From Balneolaceae bacterium (GTDB lineage Bacteria; Bacteroidota; Rhodothermia; Balneolales; Balneolaceae): 64,000 bases of DNA. The notes under the pieces are model-generated. The model was not told where the DNA came from and ran no database searches. It was given only the letters and a program-made list of their open reading frames with translations. Shown in pieces: positions 35,913-44,661 of this stretch. Position 1 is the first letter of the stretch; each line of letters starts with the position of its first letter. A program made the position numbers and the translations under genes. The stretch lies in NCBI GenBank assembly GCA_007134695.1, contig SLKI01000008.1:1-64000 (forward strand), given 5' to 3'.

Positions 35913-36062
35913 GATAGTAAAGTGCTAATATGGCATGCTGATGAGGATTGAATCCAGGTTGACGGGGCAAATTGCCATAAAGGGATTAGTATCCGGTTTA
36001 TGTGATATTCTGATCGGGGAGGAGTGAGAATCGGATGTTTGCCTGATGGAAACTGAGTGTAT

Positions 36063-36452
36063 TTAATTCTCTTCTTGCGATTTGCGATCAACGATAAACT
36101 GCCTGGACCCGAAGGCTCCTGCCAGGGAAAGGCCGCCGGAGAGGTAGATGATCCAGTCCGGTTCGGACGGGACCAGTATTAACGGGGCAAGACGCCATAA
36201 ACCGAGAGCGATCAGATAGAGGATGAAGGGAAACCAGCGCCGTCCGGAAAAGGTGATCACCATCATGGCACCGATAAAGGCGGCAATAAAAGAGATACCG
36301 ATCATAACCCAGGGGTAGAACTCCGGGTAGACGACATAACTGAAAGGAGAAAAGTCGAGCCCCATATAGACTGTGAAGATCACTCGCGAGAGGGAGTCGA
36401 TAAAGAGCAGGCTGAGAAATCCGATGATGGGTGACTTGATATCCTGTTTCAT
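36063..36452 (-). CDS. Hypothetical small membrane protein
   Basis: The 129-residue protein has about four predicted transmembrane helices (IIGFLSLLFIDSLSRVIF; WVMIGISFIAAFIGAMMVIT; FPFILYLIALGLWRLAPLIL; WIIYLSGGLSLAGAFG) and a short charged C-terminus. No family is recognised. Confidence 0.65.
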   Translation of the reverse strand: MKQDIKSPIIGFLSLLFIDSLSRVIFTVYMGLDFSPFSYVVYPEFYPWVMIGISFIAAFIGAMMVITFSGRRWFPFILYLIALGLWRLAPLILVPSEPDWIIYLSGGLSLAGAFGSRQFIVDRKSQEEN

Positions 36453-36649
36453 AGTTCTAATAACGAAAATTTATTTCATCTTTTCAGCAATCATGACTAT
36501 CATCTCGCCCGGTTTGAAACGAGCCGGGGAGCCGATCTTCAAAACTTCCGGCATGATCCGCTTTGATTATACCGGATCAACGTTCACAAACTTCGGACGG
36601 CAGAAAGTCCGAATTCAATTGGTAATTCTCAAAATGCAGATTTGTATTT

Positions 36650-37144
36650 ATGCAAGATAACGAATATCTGGACCCGAAAGGCGATGTCAAACTGACAGAT
36701 AAACAATTAATGGAATCTCCCGAGGTAGCGGAAGTGGCCCGCCAGGTGATTGAGGAGTTCGACCTGGATTTTGGCCCGGCGGAGGTCGGTTACTTTCTCG
36801 TCTATCCGAACATCTCTAAGCAGCGAGCGGCCAAGTGCATCAAGGCGTCCAGAGAGGTCAAATACTACTCCGGCAACGATTATCTGATCGAGATTTCCGG
36901 TGAGCTATGGGATATGCTCGATCACGATACACGGAAAATGCTGGTTTATCACGAACTGCTTCATATCGATCCGGTCTTCAAGGCGAAAAACCAGGAGTGG
37001 AAGATGCGGATCAAAAAACCGGACTTCCAGGATTACTACCAGATCAACGACAAATTTGGCAATGAGTGGTACAAAACGATTCAGGCAACTGTCTCGTCAC
37101 TCTACGATCTGGATCCCAAGCAGGAGAGCAAGGTATCGACTTGA
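36650..37144 (+). CDS. Putative HExxH metallopeptidase, phage-type
   Basis: The 164-residue protein has a zincin motif HELLH at residues 101-105 (VYHELLHIDP). This follows a segment (FGPAEVGYFLVYPNISKQRA then AAKCIKASREVKYYSG) that fits the putative phage metallopeptidase family (PF18894-like, recalled from pattern, not searched). There is no signal peptide, so it should be cytoplasmic. It stands alone on the plus strand, next to the diverged AAA-like gene. The substrate is unknown. Confidence 0.65.
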   Translation: MQDNEYLDPKGDVKLTDKQLMESPEVAEVARQVIEEFDLDFGPAEVGYFLVYPNISKQRAAKCIKASREVKYYSGNDYLIEISGELWDMLDHDTRKMLVYHELLHIDPVFKAKNQEWKMRIKKPDFQDYYQINDKFGNEWYKTIQATVSSLYDLDPKQESKVST

Positions 37145-37255
37145 CCCGATTGCGTACGGATCTCTGCCGGGGGTTCGGTTATCGGCTGAAAGTGTGGGGT
37201 TCAGCAGTTTGTAGCGAGCACAGCAGTGCAAATATTTCAGCGCTATTCAGGGTGA

Positions 37256-37816
37256 TCAGGAAAGCGTGCGGTCGCTGGTAAACTGATGGCCGTGAAGCTT
37301 CACCTGGCTGCTGATTCTCCAGAGAAAGCGTTTGAGCGCTGATTTAGGCTGGTCGAACTGAATCTCCGAATGGGCATATCTGCGAAGTGTCTTATCGACA
37401 TTGTGGATTTCTCGTACGTCGATCATAACGATCTTCTCAAGTTTGTCCAGCTTGCTGATCAGATATCTCTGCTGGGGAGTGGCATATCGGGTATGAGAGT
37501 TGGTGAAGCCGGTATATGCACCGCTGAGGCTGTCTCCATGTGAGAAAAAGAGGAGTTTGTCCTCCTCGCCGATTTGATCAAAAATCTTGTCGATATTTTT
37601 ACCGGCTGTCTGGGCATCTCTGGAGAGAATTTTCCTCAGGTCGATCTGTGTAACCTGGCATCCCAGACTTTTTGACACTCGGTGGATGAAGCGTCGCTTT
37701 CCAGCCAGGTAGTGGCCCGTCAGCAGCATCAGATAGTAACTTCCTTCCAGATCGATCGATTGGAGCTGCCCGAGATAGTCATTGAGATCCGTATCGGAGT
37801 GACGGAAAGTTTTCAT
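37256..37816 (-). CDS. Diverged AAA-ATPase-like protein lacking catalytic residues
   Basis: The ~186-residue protein matches the core of AAA ATPases but with the active site lost. The Walker A site reads GHYLAGKRR, with R where S/T binds Mg. Walker B reads LLFFSHGDSLSG, where active relatives have LLFFDEADALFG. The following SHTRYATPQQRYLISKLDKL and the LRRYA motif align with the normal AAA pattern. I start at the ATG at 37816 (TTG at 37870 is an alternative). It may be a non-hydrolysing partner or scaffold. Confidence 0.65.
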   Translation of the reverse strand: MKTFRHSDTDLNDYLGQLQSIDLEGSYYLMLLTGHYLAGKRRFIHRVSKSLGCQVTQIDLRKILSRDAQTAGKNIDKIFDQIGEEDKLLFFSHGDSLSGAYTGFTNSHTRYATPQQRYLISKLDKLEKIVMIDVREIHNVDKTLRRYAHSEIQFDQPKSALKRFLWRISSQVKLHGHQFTSDRTLS

Positions 37817-37991
37817 GGGAATGTCGTCTGACGGTTGAATTAGTTGATGATATCGGTTTAACCGGCCCAATATTTTGACCGGCCCAAAATTACGCTGATA
37901 GGGAGTGGATCACAAATGGAGAGGATAAATAAAGGTTCGTGATTCAACAGGGCGATTCGTATATTTTGCCAGTCAATAATCACCGGTTTTT

Positions 37992-38015
37992 AACACCTGA
38001 AAACGGGTGTTTTTC
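37992..38015 (+). terminator. Terminator-like hairpin without an upstream gene
   Basis: A 6-bp stem (37992-37997 with 38006-38011) is followed by a T-run on the plus strand. No plus-strand gene ends before it. It could end a small untranslated RNA starting after about 37870, or separate tRNA-Leu from upstream transcription. The stem is short, so the call is tentative. Confidence 0.4.
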
Positions 38016-38097
38016 TGATTTGTCATCCTGATATTCGGATGGTTCGGCTAGCTGGTTTGATGGACGACCGGAAATGCTCACCGATATTTGATTTACT

Positions 38098-38181
38098 GCC
38101 CGGGTGGCGGAATTGGTAGACGCGTCGGATTCAAAATCCGATGGTGGCAACATCGTGCGGGTTCGAGTCCCGCCCCGGGTA
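38098..38181 (+). tRNA. tRNA-Leu (anticodon CAA)
   Basis: The 84-nt cloverleaf with a long variable arm is typical of tRNA-Leu. It has the acceptor stem GCCCGGG/CCCGGGT (G1:U72), the anticodon stem TCGGA/TCCGA with loop TTCAAAA (anticodon CAA), and the T arm GCGGG/CCCGC with TTCGAGT. CCA is not encoded. Confidence 0.95.
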
Positions 38182-38667
38182 CTCCTTTTCACAGAGGGCC
38201 GATATATCGATTGACGGCCAATTTCCAAGAAGCCATCAGGATAATAAGAGCATATATAGTTTACAATAATTTACAAAGATTAGAAATTCTTAATAATAAT
38301 TTTGATTTTAGATTCCAATCACTTAAAATGGAAGTGAAATATGAACAAGTGAACCAATCGGGGTTACAAATAAAAGGATAGATAGAATAACCCTTCCTCA
38401 AAACCTGATATTTAATGAATGACAACAGATCTCAGCTACATTGAGAGTGAACAATTTCAGGTTGAACCATTTTTAACTTTGAGTTTTCAATCGATTCTCA
38501 CATTTTGTCGGTTATAAATAGACAATGGAAGGCTTTTAAAGGGAAAAAATTGTTATCGGGTACCAGCTAATTAAAATTTTTTTGTAACAAATGGCTTTCT
38601 CATGTCTCTTGTACACTACAACACGTTAGGAACTTCTAACTATCAACAAACCAACACGGAGTAAACA
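38182..38667. other. Long A+T-rich intergenic region before the pilin gene
   Basis: This 486-bp region has no convincing gene and is clearly more A+T-rich than its surroundings. It contains a 6-bp inverted repeat TCACTT/AAGTGA (38319-38324 with 38332-38337) and a 5-bp one GTTAG/CTAAC just before the pilin gene. It probably carries the promoter and 5' UTR of the pilin gene; no standard promoter boxes could be fixed. Confidence 0.5.
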
Positions 38668-39153
38668 ATGGGTCAACAACAATTATTACTCGTTATACTT
38701 GTAACGATCATCGTGGGTATCGCGACGGTCGTGGCTATCAACACATTCGGCGCAGCTGCCGACGACGCAAACGTACAGGCATCCATTCAGGATTCTGCTC
38801 AGATCGGTGCAACTGCACAAAGTTTCTATATGAGGCCTGAAATGCTTGGTGGAGGTGGCAGAGATTTCTCTGATATCACATGGGATGATATACCTATGGG
38901 TTTCGATGATGATTGCGCTCATATTGAGGGTAATCCCGAAAGATGTAATGAGAATGCAGGTTTTACGACAATTACGAGCCCTGGATCAAATGATTTCACT
39001 TTCACAACGATTCCAGCTCAAGCAGGTGGAGTAATAGCTGTCCGTGTCTGTGCCGATGACGTGCAGATGTCAAGCTGGGACGCAGATGGCACCCTTGGTC
39101 CTAGTGATGCACCAGACTGTGACAATGGTGATGAAGGTGGTGAAGGTGGTTAA
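38668..39153 (+). CDS. Pilin-like filament subunit with minimal leader
   Basis: The 161-residue protein starts MGQQQLLLVILVTIIVGIAT, a single long hydrophobic helix as in type IV pilins, with Gly at position 2 as possible prepilin peptidase site. The leader would be only two residues, and the mature position-5 residue is Leu, not Glu. The globular part is acidic and contains four cysteines (83, 93, 128, 151) that could form two disulphides; it ends in GDEGGEGG. It is followed by its own strong terminator and then by PilC/PilB genes, which supports a pilin role. The short leader has not been shown to be cut. Confidence 0.7.
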   Translation: MGQQQLLLVILVTIIVGIATVVAINTFGAAADDANVQASIQDSAQIGATAQSFYMRPEMLGGGGRDFSDITWDDIPMGFDDDCAHIEGNPERCNENAGFTTITSPGSNDFTFTTIPAQAGGVIAVRVCADDVQMSSWDADGTLGPSDAPDCDNGDEGGEGG

Positions 39154-39182
39154 ACCTATAATTAACATAAGCTGATTTTTAC

Positions 39183-39212
39183 AAAAGGGCTCCTTCGGGA
39201 GCCTTTTTTTTT
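39183..39212 (+). terminator. Rho-independent terminator after the pilin gene
   Basis: The stem GGCTCC/GGAGCC (39188-39193, 39198-39203) is closed by a TTCG tetraloop, extended by A-T pairs and followed by a T-run. It lies 30 bp past the stop, so the pilin transcript mostly ends here. The downstream machinery genes must use readthrough or their own promoter. Confidence 0.93.
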
Positions 39213-39380
39213 CGAACATTATAATGCCTGTGACTCTGGTAAACCAGTTAACCTGCAAGCATCTAAAGCATTAGAGAATTTTAAGATTAACCTTTCAGAA
39301 TTACTGTCAGTTTACTATTCTGTAGAAAATATGTGCAATATGGCTCAGATGGGTAATATCGCCGAACACGTTATCGACTT

Positions 39381-40706
39381 ATGCCTCAATTCAGATTACA
39401 AGCGGTTTCATCGGCCGGCAAACAGGTAAAAACCGAGTTCGAGGCTCCTAGCAAGAAGGAGGCGAAGAAAAAGGTGGATCGCCTTGCCCAGAAGCAGGGC
39501 TTCAGCGTCAGAGCACTCGATCAGAAGCAAACCTACCTGTACAAGGCCCGCCGGAACGGCAAAACAATCAAAGGTGAACAGGAAGCCTACAACAAGCAGG
39601 AGCTGGAACGGGCACTGGTCAAGCTGGGCTACAAGGTCGAAAAGATCAACAAGAAGCTTTTCGACTTCAAGGGTGGAGTACCCAGAAATGATGTAGTCAC
39701 CTTCATCAGTCTGTCGGCCGATCTTCTGCGCCAGCAGCTGACGTTCGATGAAATTTTGACACTTCTTCACGAAGATACCACCAATCAGCGGATGAAGGAG
39801 GTGATCAAGGAGATTCAAAAGGATCTCAAGGAGGGTAAAGATGGCAAGGAAGTTTACGGCAAACATGAAGATGTCTTCGGAAAATTTGCCGCTTACATGC
39901 TCAGTGTTGCCTCTACGTCAGGTAATATGGCCCTGGTTTTCGACAGTACAGCCAAGTTTCTGGAACGGGATGCCGAGTTCAAGAAAAATCTCCGCCGTTC
40001 TCTGATGATGCCCACAGTCACGGTCATCGCCGTTATTGCAACCTTGCTTTTCTATGTGGGATATATCTTTCCTGCCCAGGCTGAAATGCTTCTCGAATTC
40101 GATATGCAGATCCCTCCGATGACGATGGCAACCCTCGACATGAGCTACTGGCTGCAGGATCACTGGATTCTGATCACACTGGCTCATGTTCTGCCGTTTG
40201 TAGTTTTATTTGCGATGTGGAAACATCCGAAAGGGCGTCTGATTCTTGACAAATACCTGATCAAGCTCCCGATCATGGGTGACCTGATGCACAAGACCAG
40301 TATTGAGATCTTCTCCAGGGTATTTTATACACTTTACAGCGGATCCGGTGAAAATATCGAGGTGATCCGGGTTGCGTCAGAAGCCTGCCGCAACACCTAC
40401 ATGGAAAAACAGATTAAAGAACAGGCGATTAAAAGTATGCTTAAAGAGGGGACCGGTCTGGTGGAGGGCCTTGAGTCGACCGGTGTTTTCACCCGGACGG
40501 CGATCAGCCGCTTCAGGTTGGGTGCGGAATCGGGAGCTCTTCGCGACAACGCCAAACAGCTGGCCGATTACTATGAAGTCCAGACCGGCTACAAGATGGA
40601 ATCGATTATCGATCAGATTAACCTCTTTGTCAACCTCTTTATCATGGTTGCATTGATCGCCATTACGGTGGTCTCTTCCGAGGCGGCGCTCGTAAGTCCG
40701 GCTTGA
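39381..40706 (+). CDS. pilC: Type IV pilus / type II secretion inner membrane platform protein PilC/GspF
   Basis: The 441-residue protein has a basic N-terminal part (~1-100) and two T2SSF domains: VTFISLSADLLRQQLTFDEI with membrane helices MPTVTVIAVIATLLFYVGYI, and a second copy with IEIFSRVFYTLYSGSGENIE and a C-terminal helix LFVNLFIMVALIAITVVSSE. PilC anchors the assembly ATPase under the inner membrane and moves subunits into the filament. pilB follows after 117 bp. Confidence 0.9.
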   Translation: MPQFRLQAVSSAGKQVKTEFEAPSKKEAKKKVDRLAQKQGFSVRALDQKQTYLYKARRNGKTIKGEQEAYNKQELERALVKLGYKVEKINKKLFDFKGGVPRNDVVTFISLSADLLRQQLTFDEILTLLHEDTTNQRMKEVIKEIQKDLKEGKDGKEVYGKHEDVFGKFAAYMLSVASTSGNMALVFDSTAKFLERDAEFKKNLRRSLMMPTVTVIAVIATLLFYVGYIFPAQAEMLLEFDMQIPPMTMATLDMSYWLQDHWILITLAHVLPFVVLFAMWKHPKGRLILDKYLIKLPIMGDLMHKTSIEIFSRVFYTLYSGSGENIEVIRVASEACRNTYMEKQIKEQAIKSMLKEGTGLVEGLESTGVFTRTAISRFRLGAESGALRDNAKQLADYYEVQTGYKMESIIDQINLFVNLFIMVALIAITVVSSEAALVSPA

Positions 40707-40823
40707 TACACCGAGGAATTATTTTAAATGATTGGGAATCCTGCTTTGAATCAACCATTTTTAGATCGTAAACCAGGGTAAACCGTAGAGAATCCAACCA
40801 AAGCAAATTTGTTGTCCATTTAG

Positions 40824-42599
40824 ATGGGAAAGGTCAATACAAGACAACATATCGGAAAACTGCTGGTAAACCGCGGGGTTATCACCGAGGAACAGCTTTC
40901 CAAAGCGCTTATGATTCTGGATGAGGAGCCGGAAACCTCAAACCGGCGTCTCGGGCAAATTCTCTATCAGGATCTCAAACTCGACCGGCATACGGTGATG
41001 AAAGAAATTGCCGGCATCTATGCCTTTGATGAGGTGTTTACCGGCAAAGAGGAGCTTCCGGCAGAGGAGATCTCGAAGATAAAATCGAATGTCGACGAAC
41101 TTCCCGAAGAGGTGGTCGAAGACCTGGTCTACCTTAAAGCGGTGCCGATCGAAAAAAGCAATTCGACGCTGACCATTGCGGCTGCCGACCCATCTGAACC
41201 GAATTTGAATTCAGTCATCTCCAGACTCAACTTCAAGCAGTTCGAGATCAAGTATTGCCGGTATGACCTGATTGAAAGTATCCTGGCCGATGTGTATGAG
41301 CAGAAGAACGAATTTCTCGACCTGCTTGAAGATATCGAGTATGAGGAAGCTGAAATTCCCGGGGATGAGGAGGAGGTCGATGAAGAGGAGATCGACGCCG
41401 AGATTAATCAGAGCATGCTCAACTCTCTTGTGGAGGGGATGCTCGTGGAAGCCGTACGTCAGGGAGTCAGTGACCTCCATATCATCCCGAGCGGTCCTGC
41501 AACAACCGACATCCGGTTTCGGACCGACGGGAAACTGCAGCTCTGGCATCAGCAAAAAGGAGTCAAGCCCGAAGCGATTTCGGCTGTTATCAAAGATAAA
41601 ACCAGAAATGTAGATCGTTTTGAGAGAGACAGTTCCCAGGACGGTTTCATTCAGCGTACAGTCGACAATTACAACATTCGATACCGGGTTTCCATCATGC
41701 CGATGGTCGGCGCACAATTTGAGCGTAAGTTCGAATCGGTTGTGATCCGGGTTCTCGACGATAGAAAAGTGATCACCGACCTGGAAGTTCTCGGACTTCA
41801 GGAGCAGGCCAAGGCGGATTTTGTCAAAGCGATCGAGAAACCTTCAGGTATCGTCATTATCACCGGGCCGACCGGAAGCGGTAAGTCGACCACACTGGTT
41901 GCGGCTCTCTACTATGTACTTGACCCGACCAAAAACGTTTTGACAGTTGAAGAACCGGTCGAATACCTGATTAAGGGAGCCCGGCAGTTAAAAATCAGCC
42001 ATCACATGACATTCGATCAGGCGATACGCGGAATCCTTCGTCACGACCCGGATATTGTACTGGTAGGAGAGATCAGGGATCTTAAAACGGCTGAAATCTC
42101 CATCAAGCTGGCGAATACCGGCCACCTGACTTTTTCCACACTTCACACGAATGATGCTCCAAGCGCTATATCAAGGCTTTACAAAATGGGGGTCGAACCG
42201 TTTCTGATCGCCAATGCCGTCAACCTGGTGATGGCTCAGCGTCTGGTACGAAGATTATGTAAGGAGTGCAAGCAGCCCTATGAGCCGCACGAAGAGACAC
42301 TTCGGGGCCTGGGGTTTACTGATGAGGAGATCAACTCGACGACATTCTACAAACCGGTAGGGTGCAAAGCCTGCAACCAGATAGGATATAAAGGGCGAAT
42401 GGGTATCCATGAGGCGCTTTTTTTCAGCAAAGAGATCAAGCGCCTTATTCTGGAAGCCGGTCAGGAGATCGACGAGGAGAAGATCAAAGAAACTGCGATC
42501 CGGCAAGGTATGAAAACATTACGGGCGTCCGGACGCGAACGGATCAAGCAAGGAACCACCTCTATTGAGGAAGTTCTTGCCATAACGATCGAAGACTAA
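40824..42599 (+). CDS. pilB: Type IV pilus extension ATPase PilB/GspE
   Basis: The 591-residue protein has an N-terminal MshEN/T2SSE_N domain (~1-160), a known c-di-GMP-binding type in some relatives, followed by an acidic linker (EIPGDEEEVDEEEIDAEI). The ATPase core has Walker A GPTGSGKSTTL, the Asp box VEEPVEYLIKGARQ, Walker B DPDIVLVGEIRD and the His box TFSTLHTNDAPSA. A tetracysteine zinc knuckle is present (CKECKQPYE and CKACNQIGYKGR). It powers filament assembly. Confidence 0.95.
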   Translation: MGKVNTRQHIGKLLVNRGVITEEQLSKALMILDEEPETSNRRLGQILYQDLKLDRHTVMKEIAGIYAFDEVFTGKEELPAEEISKIKSNVDELPEEVVEDLVYLKAVPIEKSNSTLTIAAADPSEPNLNSVISRLNFKQFEIKYCRYDLIESILADVYEQKNEFLDLLEDIEYEEAEIPGDEEEVDEEEIDAEINQSMLNSLVEGMLVEAVRQGVSDLHIIPSGPATTDIRFRTDGKLQLWHQQKGVKPEAISAVIKDKTRNVDRFERDSSQDGFIQRTVDNYNIRYRVSIMPMVGAQFERKFESVVIRVLDDRKVITDLEVLGLQEQAKADFVKAIEKPSGIVIITGPTGSGKSTTLVAALYYVLDPTKNVLTVEEPVEYLIKGARQLKISHHMTFDQAIRGILRHDPDIVLVGEIRDLKTAEISIKLANTGHLTFSTLHTNDAPSAISRLYKMGVEPFLIANAVNLVMAQRLVRRLCKECKQPYEPHEETLRGLGFTDEEINSTTFYKPVGCKACNQIGYKGRMGIHEALFFSKEIKRLILEAGQEIDEEKIKETAIRQGMKTLRASGRERIKQGTTSIEEVLAITIED

Positions 42600-42618
42600 T
42601 GGAACAGGAGCCACCATC

Positions 42619-43122
42619 ATGCTGAATGAGGGGAATCAATCAACCAATCTGCTGCCGGAATACAACAGAAAACTTCTGAAGGATCCACCGATGATTCTGA
42701 AGAATTTTCACTATGAGGATGTACTGTCTTTTCTAAATATGGGGGTAGAAGAGCGATATGTGGACGGTGATGAACTGATCGCCGACGATGAACCGGTAAG
42801 CAAAGCATATCTGATTGCAGAAGGTCAGGTTTCAATATGGAAAGAGAATATCCAGCTGGCAGAGTTGACGATCGGAGATTTTATTGGCGAATCGTTTCTC
42901 TTCAGCAAAGCCCGAACCATTGCCAAGGTTCAGGCGGATCGGGACACCGTTGTCCTGAAGTATGAGCGATATGAGGTGTTGAACTTTTTTCGCAAACGCC
43001 CGGGGAAACTTTTTAACATCTTTACAAAGAATATTATTGAAATTCAGCAGAAGAAAATTGCAAATATGAATATGCAACTTCTTCAGTTGAAAAAACGACT
43101 TTTACAGCAGGATCAATGGTGA
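42619..43122 (+). CDS. Cyclic-nucleotide-binding domain protein in the pilus locus
   Basis: The 167-residue protein has one cNMP-binding beta-roll (~25-125: VDGDELIADDEPVSKAYLIA, EGQVSIWKENIQLAELTIGD, FIGESFLFSKARTIAKVQAD). A helix/coiled coil follows (NIIEIQQKKIANMNMQLLQL) instead of a DNA-binding domain. It lies 19 bp after pilB and before pilT, so it may tie pilus motor activity to a nucleotide signal. Ligand binding is unproven. Confidence 0.78.
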   Translation: MLNEGNQSTNLLPEYNRKLLKDPPMILKNFHYEDVLSFLNMGVEERYVDGDELIADDEPVSKAYLIAEGQVSIWKENIQLAELTIGDFIGESFLFSKARTIAKVQADRDTVVLKYERYEVLNFFRKRPGKLFNIFTKNIIEIQQKKIANMNMQLLQLKKRLLQQDQW

Positions 43123-43401
43123 AATAATGGTTGTTTTTGCTCTAATAGCGTATAATAATGGCTTAAAGTTGCCAAAATCGGGGATTTGGACTAAATATTA
43201 GAAATTAAGGGTAATACTTGTTTTGCTACAATGGAATGTTTTTATTATGCATGACAGACGGCTTTAGATAAAAACATAAAGGATTAACAAGATCAAACCG
43301 AACAAATAGTGCCGGTTAGGGTTTTTTGTGGATGATATTAAACCGGTATTAATAATTCGAAGGCTTCACCAAACACGGGATATAAAGACCAACAGCTCCC
43401 C

Positions 43402-44649
43402 ATGCAGTTCTTCAGTGAAAATTTACCACGATTAACGGAACTATCACGCAGTGTACACGAACAGATTCCTGCGACGGTGCGAGGACTGGATTATCATGAA
43501 AGACTGGGAGAAGAGATCGAAAAACTGGACCAGGATTCCAGGATTGACCTTGAAAAGATGGTAGAGGACCTGCTTCTCTATATGTATAAGAACGAAGCAT
43601 CCGACATTGATCTGGGAGGGCCCGGCTGCTTTGGAAAGATCTGGTATCGGGTTCACGGTAAAAAGTCACCGATTAAATTGAATAAGGAACTGGAACTGGA
43701 GGAAACAAACCTGCTTCTCCACAACATTATTACACCTGGGCAGCGAAAAAGGTTTATAAGGGATAATAGTCTCGACTTTTCTCATTCCATTGAACAGGAG
43801 GGGAAAAAAGAGAATTTGCGGTATCGGGCCAGCATGTACCTCGATCTGGAGCAGGTTGCACTCAATATGCGAAAGATCGACGCAGAAATCCGGCCGTTCA
43901 AAGGATTGAATCTGCACCCGGAGATCGCCAAGGCGTTAAGCCTCAAATACTACAAATACGGCTTGACACTTGTGACCGGTATCACCGGGTCAGGTAAATC
44001 TTCGACACTCGATACCATCATTGATGCCAATAATCGAACCGTCGATGCTCATATTGTAATCGTCGCCTCACCTGTTGAATTGATACACAAACCGATTAGA
44101 TCGGTGGTTCGCCACCGTGAGGTGGGACGCGACGTACCAAGCTTTAAAGATGGAGCGGTTCAATCTCTGCGTCAGGACCCCGATATCATCGTGGTCGGTG
44201 AGCTTCGGGATCCGGAAACGATCATGACTACGCTGGAAATTACCGATTCCGGGCACAAGACATTCGGTACCCTTCATACCTCTTCGGCTATGGAGAGTAT
44301 TGAACGAATCGTCGGTGAGGTACCATCAGAAGAACAAAATAGGGTTAAAACCCGCCTGGCCGATGTGTTAACCTGTGTGATGAGCCAGAAACTGGTACCG
44401 AGCCTGGACGGAAAGAGGGTGCTGGCCAAGGAGGTGCTGTTGGTTACAGGCCCGGTCCGGGCGGCCATACGAAATGACAATGTGAATGAGATCTACCAGA
44501 TGATGGCCGAAGGAAGCGATTACGGTATGATCACGATGGAACAGGATCTGAAGCGACTCTACCAAAGCGGGACCATATCCCGTGAGGAGGCGTTGAACAA
44601 TGCCAACAACAAAAAACGGTTCCTGCAACTCATTGACGAGGCAGACTAA
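43402..44649 (+). CDS. pilT: Type IV pilus retraction ATPase PilT-like
   Basis: The 415-residue secretion-superfamily ATPase lacks the long MshEN region and zinc knuckle of PilB. Motifs are Walker A GITGSGKSSTL, Walker B DPDIIVVGELRDPETI, the His box KTFGTLHTSSAMESI, and the PilT-like AIRNDNVNEIYQMMAEGSDYG. Family knowledge says it retracts pili. It starts with ATG at 43402, after a 279-bp A+T-rich gap that may hold a separate promoter. Confidence 0.85.
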   Translation: MQFFSENLPRLTELSRSVHEQIPATVRGLDYHERLGEEIEKLDQDSRIDLEKMVEDLLLYMYKNEASDIDLGGPGCFGKIWYRVHGKKSPIKLNKELELEETNLLLHNIITPGQRKRFIRDNSLDFSHSIEQEGKKENLRYRASMYLDLEQVALNMRKIDAEIRPFKGLNLHPEIAKALSLKYYKYGLTLVTGITGSGKSSTLDTIIDANNRTVDAHIVIVASPVELIHKPIRSVVRHREVGRDVPSFKDGAVQSLRQDPDIIVVGELRDPETIMTTLEITDSGHKTFGTLHTSSAMESIERIVGEVPSEEQNRVKTRLADVLTCVMSQKLVPSLDGKRVLAKEVLLVTGPVRAAIRNDNVNEIYQMMAEGSDYGMITMEQDLKRLYQSGTISREEALNNANNKKRFLQLIDEAD

Positions 44650-44661
44650 AGAAGGACAAAT

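Noticed and set aside
38088-38381. 97-codon frame upstream of the pilin gene
   Set aside because: Its N-terminal part is translated tRNA-Leu and the rest is A+T-rich intergenic sequence without protein character.
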